Part shown: piece after piece, positions 1 to 7,408 of the stretch
How the letters are laid out: every line of letters begins with the position of its first letter
How positions within the stretch are numbered: position 1 is the stretch's first letter
Assembly: GCF_008274695.1 (NCBI RefSeq)
Contig: NZ_VTOU01000002.1
Coordinates: 186,001 to 250,000 of the forward strand
Source of the DNA: Sphingomonas montanisoli
GTDB lineage: Bacteria > Pseudomonadota > Alphaproteobacteria > Sphingomonadales > Sphingomonadaceae
Direction of reading: 5' to 3'
Length of the DNA stretch: 64,000 nucleotides
Notes under the pieces: generated by a model
Databases searched by the model: none
Told to the model about the DNA's origin: nothing
Seen by the model: the letters and a program-made list of their open reading frames with translations, nothing else
Translations under genes and position numbers: made by a program

Positions 1-21
1 CCCCCGGTGGCGTACTGGGGA

Positions 22-57
22 GAAGGCCGTCGTCCTCCGGAAGGGACGGCGGCCTTC
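22..57. terminator. Terminator-like hairpin downstream of the first gene
   Basis: Arms of 14 bases (22-35 and 44-57) pair along their full length with one G-U wobble around an 8-base loop. It lies just past the stop of the leftward gene at 69-371, where a terminator is expected. No clear T-run follows on either strand, so intrinsic termination is only a guess. Confidence 0.4.
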
Positions 58-68
58 ACTATTGTGGT

Positions 69-371
69 TCAGGCGGCATGCTTTGCTGCATTCTTGCGCC
101 GCGTGACCCAGCCTTTGCGCGCTGCGGCCGAACGCTGCTCAGCCGAACCCGATTTATTGGCCCGCCCGCCACGCGACGATGATATATGGGTGTCGGGCTT
201 GCCGCGTCCCGCGCCCGATTTGTTCCCGCCGCCCGATTCCTTGTTCACGGTCGCCCAGGCGCGCCGTTCGGCCTCCCGCTCCGGCACACCGCGATCCTCA
301 TAACCTTCCTCGATATGCTCGGCCTTGCGCTTCTGCTTGTCGGTATAAGCGTCCTTGTCTCCGCGGGGCAT
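69..371 (-). CDS. Small basic hydrophilic protein (often auto-named plasmid stabilization protein)
   Basis: This encodes about 100 residues starting MPRGDKDAYTDKQKRKAEHI. The motif EGYEDRGVPEREAERRAWAT is followed by a Gly/Ser/Lys-rich low-complexity tail. Similar small proteins are common on alphaproteobacterial chromosomes and are often labelled plasmid stabilization proteins without experimental support. The ATG at 371 is chosen because GAAGGAG lies 6 bases upstream; an in-frame ATG at 377 directly abuts that site, and a longer form from 452 would be Arg-rich and unlike the family. No signal peptide or membrane segment is visible. Function is unknown; the charged, disordered-looking composition could suit nucleic acid binding or desiccation protection, which is inference only. 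Confidence 0.7.
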   Translation of the reverse strand: MPRGDKDAYTDKQKRKAEHIEEGYEDRGVPEREAERRAWATVNKESGGGNKSGAGRGKPDTHISSSRGGRANKSGSAEQRSAAARKGWVTRRKNAAKHAA

Positions 372-530
372 CGCCATCTCCTTCGCGCTTCTGGGGCATC
401 GTCGGCCCCAGGCGACGAAAAATGCCCTCGCGTGGCAAGGCGTTCCTCTCATTTCGATTGCGCATCGTTGGTCGCCAGACGCGCGTGGGGTTGCATGGTG
501 TGGCGATCGATATTGCGGTCAAGGCCGCTC

Positions 531-1040
531 TCAGGCGGGGGCGCCGTTGCCCTTTAGCATGCGGACGAAGCGGCCGAAGCGATCGCCGCCGCCTGGCGAC
601 ATGGCGAGATTTTCGGGATGCTGACCAGCTTCGCGCATCGCCGCCGTGGTCTCGCGCAATCGTTCGGACAGAAACACCGCGAGCGCGCGATAGAAGCGCG
701 CTGCGAATTCGGGCTCGCGCTCGAATCGCTCGAGGATCGCCTCGCGCGGGATGGCGAGCAGCTCGATCCGGTCCACCGCGATGACCGATGTCGACGGCGG
801 CTGCCGTTCGATAAAGGACATCTCCCCGATCACCGCGCCTTCGCCCAGCGTCGCGACCGGCGTGCCGTCGGCCTGAACGACGGACAAGGTGCCGCGTGTC
901 ACGAAGAACAGATCCTGCAGCGCGGTGCCCGCCTTCACCAGCCGTTCGCCGGGCTTCAGCATGCGCAGCTTGCCCATCGACAACAACCAGACCATGTCGG
1001 CGTCGCCGAGCCCTGCCACGATATAGTGCGTCTTGCCCAT
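531..1040 (-). CDS. Cyclic nucleotide-binding domain protein, no HTH
   Basis: This encodes 169 residues forming one CRP-type cNMP-binding beta-roll. The phosphate-binding-cassette region reads GEMSFIERQPPSTS (about residues 70-85) and is followed by a helical C-terminus. Compared with CRP/FNR regulators (about 210-240 aa) the C-terminal winged helix is missing, so it is unlikely to bind DNA by itself. The cassette lacks an obvious canonical Arg at the cyclic-phosphate position, so nucleotide binding is uncertain. It is cytosolic, with no signal peptide. It stands alone, with 126 bp separating it from the PPIase gene upstream on the same strand. Confidence 0.8.
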   Translation of the reverse strand: MGKTHYIVAGLGDADMVWLLSMGKLRMLKPGERLVKAGTALQDLFFVTRGTLSVVQADGTPVATLGEGAVIGEMSFIERQPPSTSVIAVDRIELLAIPREAILERFEREPEFAARFYRALAVFLSERLRETTAAMREAGQHPENLAMSPGGGDRFGRFVRMLKGNGAPA

Positions 1041-1166
1041 GATCGTCCCCGCCGGCGATCCCTGCCTGCCCCCGGCCGGCCTTCATTGTGCGCAAGCGAA
1101 CACAGTTACGCAACGGGCCGCGCGACGAAAGATCGCGAAAGACCTCCTACCCGCCCGAACGCGCGA

Positions 1167-2069
1167 TCAGACGGGGCTTTTGCGGACGGGCGGCAGCGCG
1201 TTGCAGATGTCGACCGCGCCCGCCGGGCGTATGAAGAAGTCGTCCTTGCGATTGGCGCGCGCAGTCACCCATTCACCGAAGGCGGGGCTTGCGCTGTCGA
1301 GCAACTGGTAATGCGGGCGCTGTGCGGCGGGCAGATCGGCGGCGATCGTCGCGCGCGATATTGCGGGGCGCGGCGTGCCTTCCTTGTAGAAGCCGAGCGC
1401 CTCGGTTCCGCGCGGCAGCGCGGTCAGTGCCTCGATCCCGTCGATCACGCGGCCCACGGTCGCAATGTTGCGATCGAGATGGCGCGGGGCATGGCCCGTT
1501 ACCGCGTAGAGTTCGGCGCCGCTTCCCGTATCGGGCGCTAGGCCGCGTCCCACCCCGACCATGCCATAGCAATGGGTGAGCCATGCCGCGTTGCCGTCGC
1601 TCACCACGGGCCAGAAGCCGACATGCCCGGTCGTCTGGGCATAAGCGTCACGATAGCCGAGCGGGCGGAGCTTCAGCCCCGCCAAAGGCCGCTCATATTC
1701 GGCGGGCGTGGGGGTGACGATGCCCGCGGGCAGCGGCTTTTTCTCGGTCGCGTCGCCCCACTGGACGACATAATTATCCTGCACGCGGTTGACCGTGATC
1801 CCCGCGAACCACCCGGCACGGACGAGCGCGCGGATATTGGCGACGTGGACGGGTGCAAAAGCGGGCGCGAGTGCGATCACGACGCGCTGTCCGCCGTCGA
1901 GATCGATCATCAACAGATCCTCGTCGGCCACCACCTTCCACGCCGATGCGGGCGCGGCCGCGACGATCTCCGCCGACGTCTTCGGCTTGGCCGGCGTGGC
2001 CTGGGCGAAGGCCGCTGCGGCGAACAGCAGCGGGATGGCGACGATGATGGGGCGCGAGGTGATGTTCAT
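1167..2069 (-). CDS. Secreted cyclophilin-type peptidyl-prolyl isomerase
   Basis: This encodes about 300 residues. The start at 2069 ([14 protein letters not shown]) is chosen because it opens a classic signal peptide ending AAAAFAQ; the longer form from 2198 would bury it and run into the tRNA. The cyclophilin core is recognisable by [19 protein letters not shown], followed by a GFWPV...[11 protein letters not shown] segment. It should catalyse cis-trans isomerisation of prolyl bonds during folding of exported proteins in the periplasm. It is longer than minimal cyclophilins (about 165 aa), with a C-terminal extension rich in Ala and Arg whose role is unclear. Confidence 0.85.
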   Translation of the reverse strand: MNITSRPIIVAIPLLFAAAAFAQATPAKPKTSAEIVAAAPASAWKVVADEDLLMIDLDGGQRVVIALAPAFAPVHVANIRALVRAGWFAGITVNRVQDNYVVQWGDATEKKPLPAGIVTPTPAEYERPLAGLKLRPLGYRDAYAQTTGHVGFWPVVSDGNAAWLTHCYGMVGVGRGLAPDTGSGAELYAVTGHAPRHLDRNIATVGRVIDGIEALTALPRGTEALGFYKEGTPRPAISRATIAADLPAAQRPHYQLLDSASPAFGEWVTARANRKDDFFIRPAGAVDICNALPPVRKSPV

Positions 2070-2144
2070 CCGTCGATCATGGCACGCCGCCGTGCCTTGC
2101 GGAAGCGGCCCCAAGGCGATAGGAGCGCGCGTTCCAGAGCATGC

Positions 2145-2235
2145 GGAGCGGTGGCCGAGTGGTCGAAGGCGCTCGCCTGGAAAGTGAGTATACGTCAAAA
2201 GCGTATCGAGGGTTCGAATCCCTCCCGCTCCGCCA
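2145..2235 (+). tRNA. tRNA-Ser(GGA)
   Basis: The acceptor arm GGAGCGG pairs with CCGCTCC, then G and an encoded CCA end at 2235. The D-arm begins GTGGCCGAGTGG, typical of serine tRNAs. The anticodon loop CTGGAAA reads GGA, a long variable arm follows, and the T-arm is GGTTCGAATCC. The 91-nt length with CCA fits a class II tRNA. The 3' end of a tRNA-Ser gene is a common integration target, and the sequence changes sharply in base composition right after it. Confidence 0.97.
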
Positions 2236-2245
2236 TTTCGTCATA

Positions 2246-2280
2246 AAATCATTTATATTCAATGATTTAGCTGATTTTTT
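2246..2280 (+). terminator. Possible terminator after tRNA-Ser
   Basis: Perfect 8-bp arms AAATCATT and AATGATTT around a 7-base loop are followed, after a short spacer, by a run of six T at 2275-2280. The stem is all A/T except one pair, so it is weak, but the position just downstream of the tRNA supports a terminator. Confidence 0.4.
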
Positions 2281-2720
2281 GACATCCGTTTTATCTATAT
2301 TTTCAATGACCTATGAAAATCGGCGAAATCCGAGTGTGGGGTTCGGCGAGAGATTTAATCTGAAGCGTTGATATAGTTGAAATCGATTTAGTTAGGTCGG
2401 CGGACCATCTGGGATTTTCGCGCAGCGCCACCGGTCGTGCCGCCGCACGGCCGCTGTCGTTGAAATAGAGCGCGTCGGCGGCATGCTCCACCGTTTGCGC
2501 GACTTCGCCGAACGGCGCATCCGAAAGGTCGGTTACGAACGGCAAGTCGGCCGCGAACGCCGCATCGTGCTCGTCGCGCAGTCGCCGCGCGGATCGAGGA
2601 GGAGTTCGGGCTTTGTGCGCTCTTCGCAAGCGCGCTGGATCAGCGGGCCTAGTCTATCCTGCATGCCGCACTCCAGCCGACCGGGATCGTCGAGTTGGGG
2701 TTGAAGGAAAGGAGCCGGCC
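2281..2720. other. AT-rich segment and gene-remnant region without a confident gene
   Basis: About 2237-2400 is markedly more AT-rich than the rest of the window and carries no convincing ORF. From about 2400 to 2660 the base composition returns to normal, but the reading frames on both strands are short and do not resemble any family I recognise. One plus-strand frame ends IEEEFGLCALFASALDQRA, which looks like the tail of a decayed protein. I read this as a remnant region at the edge of an accessory segment. Confidence 0.4.
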
Positions 2721-2855
2721 ATGATTCTCAGGATGGTCGTCATGATCGTAGCGGCGATCGCGGTTCTTGGTTGGTCTTGGTGGCGAGGCCAGCGGATTTC
2801 GATGCGACAAACCGATGCGAGCGACCCGCGTATCGACAAGGCGTCGGAGCCATAA
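2721..2855 (+). CDS. Small single-span membrane protein
   Basis: This encodes 44 residues, MILRMVVMIVAAIAVLGWSW at the N-terminus followed by a polar tail ending IDKASEP. A single hydrophobic helix (about residues 3-20) should anchor it in the inner membrane with the basic tail cytoplasmic. A purine-rich Shine-Dalgarno (AAGGAAAGGAG) precedes the ATG at good spacing, which favours this start over a longer frame beginning at 2613. The family is unknown to me. It lies 72 bp ahead of the marR gene on the same strand. Confidence 0.55.
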   Translation: MILRMVVMIVAAIAVLGWSWWRGQRISMRQTDASDPRIDKASEP

Positions 2856-2927
2856 GTTCGGGTGCTTTGAGCCACTTGACGCTACGATGAGTATGGCGTT
2901 GATGCGCGCGACCCTGCGGAGCATCGA

Positions 2928-3356
2928 ATGGCGAGCGGAAAGAACACGAAATCGGCCGTCAGCCAGAAGGACTATGAGCAGCTCGCTGCATTCCGGTACG
3001 AACTCCGCCGCTTCCTCAATTTCAGCGAGAGAGCCGCCAAAGCCCTTGGCATGACGCCGCAGCAGCATCAGAGCTTGCTCGCGATACGCGCTGCACCCGA
3101 CCGTACGATGGCTATCGGCGATCTTGCCGAGCAACTGTTCGTCCAGCCGCACACGGCAAGCGAACTCGCCGAGCGTATGATCGCACTCGGTTGGCTCGAG
3201 CGCCACGCCTCCCCCCATGACCGGCGCCGAGTGATGCTGGGACTGACCAGCCAGTCCGAGGCGATGCTCGGTAAAATGTCGACGACCCATCGTGCTGAGG
3301 TTTTGCGGATCCGATCGACCCTGACCGATATTCTTGGCGGCCTTAGCGAAGACTGA
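2928..3356 (+). CDS. MarR-family transcriptional regulator
   Basis: This encodes 142 residues with the MarR winged-helix layout. An N-terminal dimerisation helix is followed by MTPQQHQSLLAIRAAPDRTM, the recognition region LFVQPHTASELAERMIALGW, and the wing ERHASPHDRRRVMLGLT with the conserved D-x-R-R. The C-terminal helix completes the dimer interface. GGAGC lies a few bases ahead of ATG 2928. MarR proteins are usually ligand-responsive repressors of nearby genes and bind imperfect palindromes. A strong palindrome lies downstream at 3500-3518, ahead of the next gene, and a related one at 7281-7293, so those promoters are plausible targets (inference). Confidence 0.88.
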   Translation: MASGKNTKSAVSQKDYEQLAAFRYELRRFLNFSERAAKALGMTPQQHQSLLAIRAAPDRTMAIGDLAEQLFVQPHTASELAERMIALGWLERHASPHDRRRVMLGLTSQSEAMLGKMSTTHRAEVLRIRSTLTDILGGLSED

Positions 3357-3499
3357 GAATCTACAGGATCTGGTGAAGAATCCATCGCAATACGATGTGG
3401 ATGGCAGCCACCGTGACGAGCAATCCGGGAATGGCGAGCAGGAGGCGGAATTTTCGATCTTCGCTCATTCGCATTTGAACTTTCCCTCCGGGGCCTATA

Positions 3500-3518
3500 T
3501 ATATCGTATCACGATATA
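3500..3518. promoter_or_regulatory. Inverted repeat operator candidate (site 1)
   Basis: TATATCGT-ATC-ACGATATA forms perfect 8-bp arms around a 3-base spacer, 24 bp upstream of the ATG at 3542. The core ATCGT-N3-ACGAT recurs at 7281-7293 upstream of the divergent permease gene. It is the only gap in this cluster with such symmetry. The nearby MarR protein is the natural candidate binder. Confidence 0.55.
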
Positions 3519-3541
3519 CTTGCCAATTTCAGGAGGATCTG

Positions 3542-4051
3542 ATGAGACTTCGCACCATCGCTGCGTCCGTCGGCGCGGCCATGATTGTCGCAGCCACCCC
3601 GATACTCGCCATGCCTCCGCGCTTGAGTCCCGGCATGACGGTCATGGACACATCCGGCGGCCAGGTCGGCTCAATCGAGAGTGTAACAGCCGACAATGCT
3701 GTTATCGCTACGGGCGCGCACAAGGTCGCGGTTCCGGTGACATCGTTCGGCATGGGGCCAAATGGGCCGGTTATTGCCATGACAAAGGGGGAATTGGACA
3801 ACGCCGCTGCCACGGCTGCTGCCAACGCTGCCGCCGCCTTGCGCGCGCAAATGTTGCCGGGTGTCGCCATCTTCGGATCGCAGGGCGCAAATCTCGGTAC
3901 GATCAAGGCGGTTGACGGCGACTATCTTGTCCTTGCCACTGCGGCCGGCGACGCCAGGCTCCCGCTTGCCGCGATCGCGAGCGGTCAGAAGGGCCTGACG
4001 GTCAATATGACTGCGGTCGAACTCAACGCAGCCATTAGTCCGACATCATGA
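3542..4051 (+). CDS. Secreted protein with two PRC-barrel-like repeats
   Basis: This encodes 169 residues. A signal peptide (MRLRTIAASVGAAMIVAATP, cleaved near ILA) precedes two similar beta-rich units. The first starts GMTVMDTSGGQVGSIESV and the second GVAIFGSQGANLGTIKAV, each ending in a short segment that resembles a PRC-barrel half. An Ala-rich helix (ELDNAAATAAANAAAALRAQ) joins them. An ideal AGGAGG sits 6 bases before the ATG. The inverted repeat at 3500-3518 lies in its promoter. It is likely periplasmic, with unknown function; the genus commonly carries such small exported proteins in stress-related clusters. Confidence 0.75.
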   Translation: MRLRTIAASVGAAMIVAATPILAMPPRLSPGMTVMDTSGGQVGSIESVTADNAVIATGAHKVAVPVTSFGMGPNGPVIAMTKGELDNAAATAAANAAAALRAQMLPGVAIFGSQGANLGTIKAVDGDYLVLATAAGDARLPLAAIASGQKGLTVNMTAVELNAAISPTS

Positions 4052-4055
4052 TGGC

Positions 4056-4421
4056 GTGCCGGTGCGTTCGCTTCTGACATTGGTTCTGTGTGCCGCCGTA
4101 TGGATTGGCGTTGGTGAGGCGGTGGCCGCTCCGTCAGCGCCCGCGCAACGTATCGATCAGGCCGAAATCACTCGTTACGCATCAGCGCTCTTAGAAATCC
4201 TGAACATTCGTGCGATTGCTAATCAGCGGGAGAGAGGCGCGGCGCCGACGCGGCTGGGCATGCTGCGTGAGCAAGCGGACGCAGCCATCGCCGCTTCTCT
4301 GGCGGATCACGGTCTCAACAAGGATCGGTTCAACCAGATCACCGCTGCAGTGGCGGCACGGCCCGCGCTCGAGCGGCAGGTTCGGCAGCATGTGATGCGC
4401 GAGCGCCTGGGCTATCGCTGA
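4056..4421 (+). CDS. Secreted DUF4168-like protein
   Basis: This encodes 121 residues from a GTG at 4056, four bases after the previous stop; nearby ATGs are out of frame. A signal peptide runs to about AVAAPSAPA. The mature part has QAEITRYASALLEI and then DHGLNKDRFNQITAAVAARP, which resembles the DUF4168 pattern of helices in small exported proteins. The close spacing means it is almost certainly cotranscribed with the PRC-barrel-like gene and may act with it in the periplasm. No catalytic residues are visible. Confidence 0.65.
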   Translation: MPVRSLLTLVLCAAVWIGVGEAVAAPSAPAQRIDQAEITRYASALLEILNIRAIANQRERGAAPTRLGMLREQADAAIAASLADHGLNKDRFNQITAAVAARPALERQVRQHVMRERLGYR

Positions 4422-4451
4422 CTTCCGGCGGCCTGGAAGGAGCACAACAGG

Positions 4452-4559
4452 ATGATCCTTATCACGGCTACCGGGCTGATGGCGGTGACCGCCGCGCTCA
4501 TATGGCTTGTAAATTGGTTATTCGCGCGCGGCCGGGTGCGCGATCGCGCACCGTTCTGA
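4452..4559 (+). CDS. Very small membrane protein (35 aa)
   Basis: Translation gives MILITATGLMAVTAALIWLV followed by NWLFARGRVRDRAPF. It is one hydrophobic helix with a positively charged C-terminal tail, the usual look of a small inner-membrane subunit or regulator. GGAAGGAG lies about 13 bases upstream, with a second purine run (CAGG) nearer, and it follows the DUF4168-like gene by 30 bp. No family is recognised. Its 3' half overlaps the next small frame. Confidence 0.45.
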   Translation: MILITATGLMAVTAALIWLVNWLFARGRVRDRAPF

Positions 4560-4642
4560 TCCTGATCATACTGTCGTGCGGAGCCGCCTTGGGCGGCATC
4601 TTCTTGCTCGGGATCAGACACGCCGTGCTCGCCGATCGATAA
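4502..4642 (+). CDS. Possible small membrane protein nested out of frame
   Basis: A second frame starting ATG 4502 inside the preceding gene gives 46 residues: a basic N-terminus (MACKLVIRARPGARSRT), one hydrophobic helix (VLILIILSCGAALGGIFLLG) and a short tail. The charge pattern suits an N-in single-span protein. No strong ribosome site is visible; translation could be coupled to the overlapping frame. The hydrophobicity may also be chance in a GC-rich overlap. Confidence 0.3.
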   Translation: MACKLVIRARPGARSRTVLILIILSCGAALGGIFLLGIRHAVLADR

Positions 4643-4660
4643 TCTGACGAGCGACGAAGC

Positions 4661-5980
4661 CTAGTGCGTTCGGGCTGGATCGGGCTGCGACGGCAATGCG
4701 AAGCGGCGTGAGAGGCCGTGATAGAGCCGCTCCTTGCAGACGAGCTGGGCTGTAAAATCCGCCACGAGCGCTGCGGTGAGCAGCGGCATCATCAGCCCCC
4801 GACTCGCCGTGGTTTCCGATATGATGATCACTGCGGTTAGCGGAGCGCGCACGACGCCCGTGAAATAGGCAACCATGCCCAGTAGCACGATCGCTCCTGG
4901 TGGATAGCCGGGGAAGATGCTGCGCAGCATGTCTCCAATGCCGGCGCCTACCGACAGTGACGGGGCGAAAATGCCTCCGGGCAGACCGGATATCGCTGTC
5001 GCCAGCGTGCTGACGAACTTGGCAACGCCAAACCAGAGGGGGACGTCCGACCCGGTGATAACCGCGTGGGCCGTGCGATAGCCTGTACCCCAAGTAATCC
5101 CGGATGCGATACCGGTGATGGCAACCGCCAGTCCGCAACCGGCTGCCAGCAGAAGCGGGCGCGTGCGCAGCCAGGCCATAGGCGCAAAGCTGGTCGTTCC
5201 CGCTGCCAGCATCGCTTTCGAAAAGATTCCGCCAATCAGGCCACCGAGGAGCCCTGCCACCGGTGCGGCGATCAGGGCGTTGCCGACGCTCAGCGTCTGT
5301 CGCATCGCCCCGAAGTAAATATAATCGCCAGCGAGACCGAGACTGACCATGCCGGCGATCAGGACAGCCGCCATCACCAGCAAGGTCATGCGCTGCTCGT
5401 AAGCCGCCGCCAGTTCCTCGATCGCGCAGGCGACACCGGCAAGCGGCGTATTGAACGCGGCGGCAACCCCGGCTGCGCCGCCCGCTATGAAGACAGATGC
5501 TCTGAGCGGAATACCTGCGATCCTGTGCGCGTAGCCCATGATGGCTGCGGCAACCTGGACGGTAGGGCCTTCGCGACCGACCGAGGCGCCGCACAGCAAG
5601 GCGCCGACGGTAAGGATCAGCTTCGTTATGACGGTGCGCGCCGAGACGAGCTGCGACATGCCGCGTTCCGGATCGCGCGAAGCGGCGATGACCTGCGGGA
5701 TGCCTGATCCACTGGCCGCAGGGGCGATACGACGCGTGAGCCAGACCAGAAGCACGAAGCCAGCGGGCGTCAGGATGAGCGGCGCCCATCGCCAGCGCGC
5801 CGCGAAACCAAGAAAACTCGCCCCAGCCCAGTCCGCGAGCCGAGCAAACAGGAGCGCGACCAGGCCGATCAGAATGGCCCCGCCGAGGATGGCGATGCGG
5901 CGGCGCCATACCATCGCCTTGGGGCCATGGCGCCGCAGGAGCACCCGCGCGCGCGGTAGAGTGAGCTGACGCCAGCGCAT
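4661..5980 (-). CDS. ClC-family chloride/proton antiporter
   Basis: This encodes 439 residues. Hallmarks in order are GSGIPQ (central Ser loop), SVGREGPTVQ with the gating Glu, IEELAAAYE with the internal proton-transfer Glu of exchangers, LPGGIFAPSLSVGAG, and a late Tyr in KERLYHG. Presence of both glutamates argues for a 2 Cl-/1 H+ exchanger like E. coli ClcA rather than a channel. No CBS domains follow. The ATG at 5980 lies 2 bases after the stop of the upstream permease, so the two form an operon. A longer open frame to 7309 overlaps the permease and is not the real start. ClC exchangers support extreme acid resistance in enteric bacteria; a pH role here is inferred. Confidence 0.92.
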   Translation of the reverse strand: MRWRQLTLPRARVLLRRHGPKAMVWRRRIAILGGAILIGLVALLFARLADWAGASFLGFAARWRWAPLILTPAGFVLLVWLTRRIAPAASGSGIPQVIAASRDPERGMSQLVSARTVITKLILTVGALLCGASVGREGPTVQVAAAIMGYAHRIAGIPLRASVFIAGGAAGVAAAFNTPLAGVACAIEELAAAYEQRMTLLVMAAVLIAGMVSLGLAGDYIYFGAMRQTLSVGNALIAAPVAGLLGGLIGGIFSKAMLAAGTTSFAPMAWLRTRPLLLAAGCGLAVAITGIASGITWGTGYRTAHAVITGSDVPLWFGVAKFVSTLATAISGLPGGIFAPSLSVGAGIGDMLRSIFPGYPPGAIVLLGMVAYFTGVVRAPLTAVIIISETTASRGLMMPLLTAALVADFTAQLVCKERLYHGLSRRFALPSQPDPARTH

Positions 5981-5982
5981 TC

Positions 5983-7194
5983 TCAGCCTTCCGCCGGAGC
6001 GCCAACAAAGACGGCGACGAGGCAGATGAGGCCGACGACGATAAAACCAAGATATTGCGCCAACCGGCCTGCCCCAGTGCGCCGAGCCACCGTGAACGCC
6101 AGAACGCACTGGAGCGCATAAAAAAGCGCGAAGGCGCGTGACGAAATTGCCACGACCTCGAAAGGATCGGTCAGCCAGACAACGACTACGGCCAGCGCGC
6201 CCGCCAGTGCGAAGGCGAGCTGGACGCTGAGTTTGCGGCGGGTGACCTCGCTCATCAATCCACCAGACCCGATCGAGTCCGCCACCGCGGCGCTGAGCTG
6301 GCTCGAGAGCGCGCCGACCAGCACGAAGACGCCAAGTGCGGGCGACACCATGGTCATGATGTCGAGGATCCCCGCTACGCCCTCCGCTTCGGCGGCGCGT
6401 CCGAGAAAGGGCGTCAGCAGGAGAAGGAAGGCGAGGTAGATTGCCGAGGCGATCCACTGGGCGTGTCGCATCGTGCGGATGCGAATCTCCTGCGAATAGG
6501 CGTGGCCCAGATAGCGCGACGTCTCGAACCCCTGCACCGTGATCACCAGCCCGAGCAGCAACGGGATGCTCGCGACCGACACGCGCGCCGGAGGAAGCGG
6601 ATCGGCGGCAGCATTGGTAAGCCACCAGCAGGCCAGCCCGGTGAGCAAGCCAGCGATAATCCCGATCTTGAAAGAGACGGTGCCGTGCGCCAGATGCTCG
6701 ACACGCTTCAGTCCATTGCCATAAGCGAGCAGAATGATCGCGATGATGATCGCGGTGACCGTCATGTTCGAAGCAAGGTGGTGCCATGCTGGGCCGACAG
6801 CGATTGGCTTCAGCAGAAACTCGGCAAGCAGCTTGAGATAGTAAGCCACCGATATCGCATATGCCAGCGCCAGGACACCTTGGGTGGCGCGTGCGAGCCA
6901 GCTCACCGGGTCGTTGAAGGAAGCCTTGGCGAGGTAATTCTCGACGTGGATGATGTTGAAACGGATCACCGCGCCGGCTGCATAGGCTATCAGCAGTAGT
7001 GCTGCCTCGGCGACGATCGCGGCCCGGCCGAACTCTCTGGCTAGGATCGGTCCGCAGATGAGAAAGCCGCTGCCGATGATCGACGCGAGCGGTGTGACCG
7101 TGGCGCGCCAGCCGTCCGATCGGGCAAATCGACCGAAGCTGAGAAACAGGGTCACAAGAACAGCGCTCGAAAGCGCGGCGACGGGAATCAGCAT
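5983..7194 (-). CDS. Polytopic membrane permease, APC-like, function unknown
   Basis: This encodes about 403 residues from ATG 7194, with AAGG upstream and an N-terminal helix MLIPVAALSSAVLVTLFLSF. About eleven hydrophobic segments follow, with an amphipathic loop YLGHAYSQEIRIRTMRHAQW in the middle. The overall pattern (broken first helix near SIIGSGFLICGP, odd helix number) resembles the amino acid-polyamine-organocation fold, but no substrate signature is recognised. A GTG at 7290 would lie inside the inverted repeat and add a non-hydrophobic Pro/Gly-rich leader, so it is less likely. It is the first gene of an operon with the ClC exchanger, which suggests linked ion or proton coupling. Confidence 0.7.
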   Translation of the reverse strand: MLIPVAALSSAVLVTLFLSFGRFARSDGWRATVTPLASIIGSGFLICGPILAREFGRAAIVAEAALLLIAYAAGAVIRFNIIHVENYLAKASFNDPVSWLARATQGVLALAYAISVAYYLKLLAEFLLKPIAVGPAWHHLASNMTVTAIIIAIILLAYGNGLKRVEHLAHGTVSFKIGIIAGLLTGLACWWLTNAAADPLPPARVSVASIPLLLGLVITVQGFETSRYLGHAYSQEIRIRTMRHAQWIASAIYLAFLLLLTPFLGRAAEAEGVAGILDIMTMVSPALGVFVLVGALSSQLSAAVADSIGSGGLMSEVTRRKLSVQLAFALAGALAVVVVWLTDPFEVVAISSRAFALFYALQCVLAFTVARRTGAGRLAQYLGFIVVGLICLVAVFVGAPAEG

Positions 7195-7280
7195 GAAATT
7201 GCCTTTTGGTCCGCTCCTGGGACCGGAGAATCCGGGCCGGGAATGGACGCTGTCTAATGCACGGCCTTGTGCGAAGGAAC

Positions 7281-7293
7281 ATCGTACCACGAT
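7281..7293. promoter_or_regulatory. Inverted repeat operator candidate (site 2)
   Basis: ATCGT-ACC-ACGAT is a 5-bp-arm inverted repeat. Read on the minus strand, it continues the match to site 1 as ATATATCGTNNNACGAT. It lies 87 bp upstream of the permease ATG at 7194. The shared core and outer ATAT suggest the same regulator controls both transcription units. Confidence 0.5.
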
Positions 7294-7408
7294 ATATTTT
7301 TCGAGCCACTATGTCCTACGTTTTGGATAGGGATTGCCATTCGCTCTATCCCCGCCCGCTGGCATGGCTGGACGTCATGGTTCGAGAGGCCGACGCGCAG
7401 GACGATGA

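Noticed and set aside
2303-2629. Minus-strand ORF of 108 codons after tRNA-Ser
   Set aside because: No ribosome site, no family resemblance, and it spans the AT-rich to GC-rich boundary; treated as remnant sequence.
3601-3640. Possible alternative start for the PRC-barrel-like gene
   Set aside because: The ATG at 3542 has an ideal AGGAGG and opens a signal peptide; later Met codons would remove the signal.
4661-7309. An 882-codon open frame covering both ClC and the upstream permease region
   Set aside because: The N-terminal half reads as Arg-rich out-of-frame permease DNA; the ClC family sequence starts at 5980 and the permease is clear in another frame.
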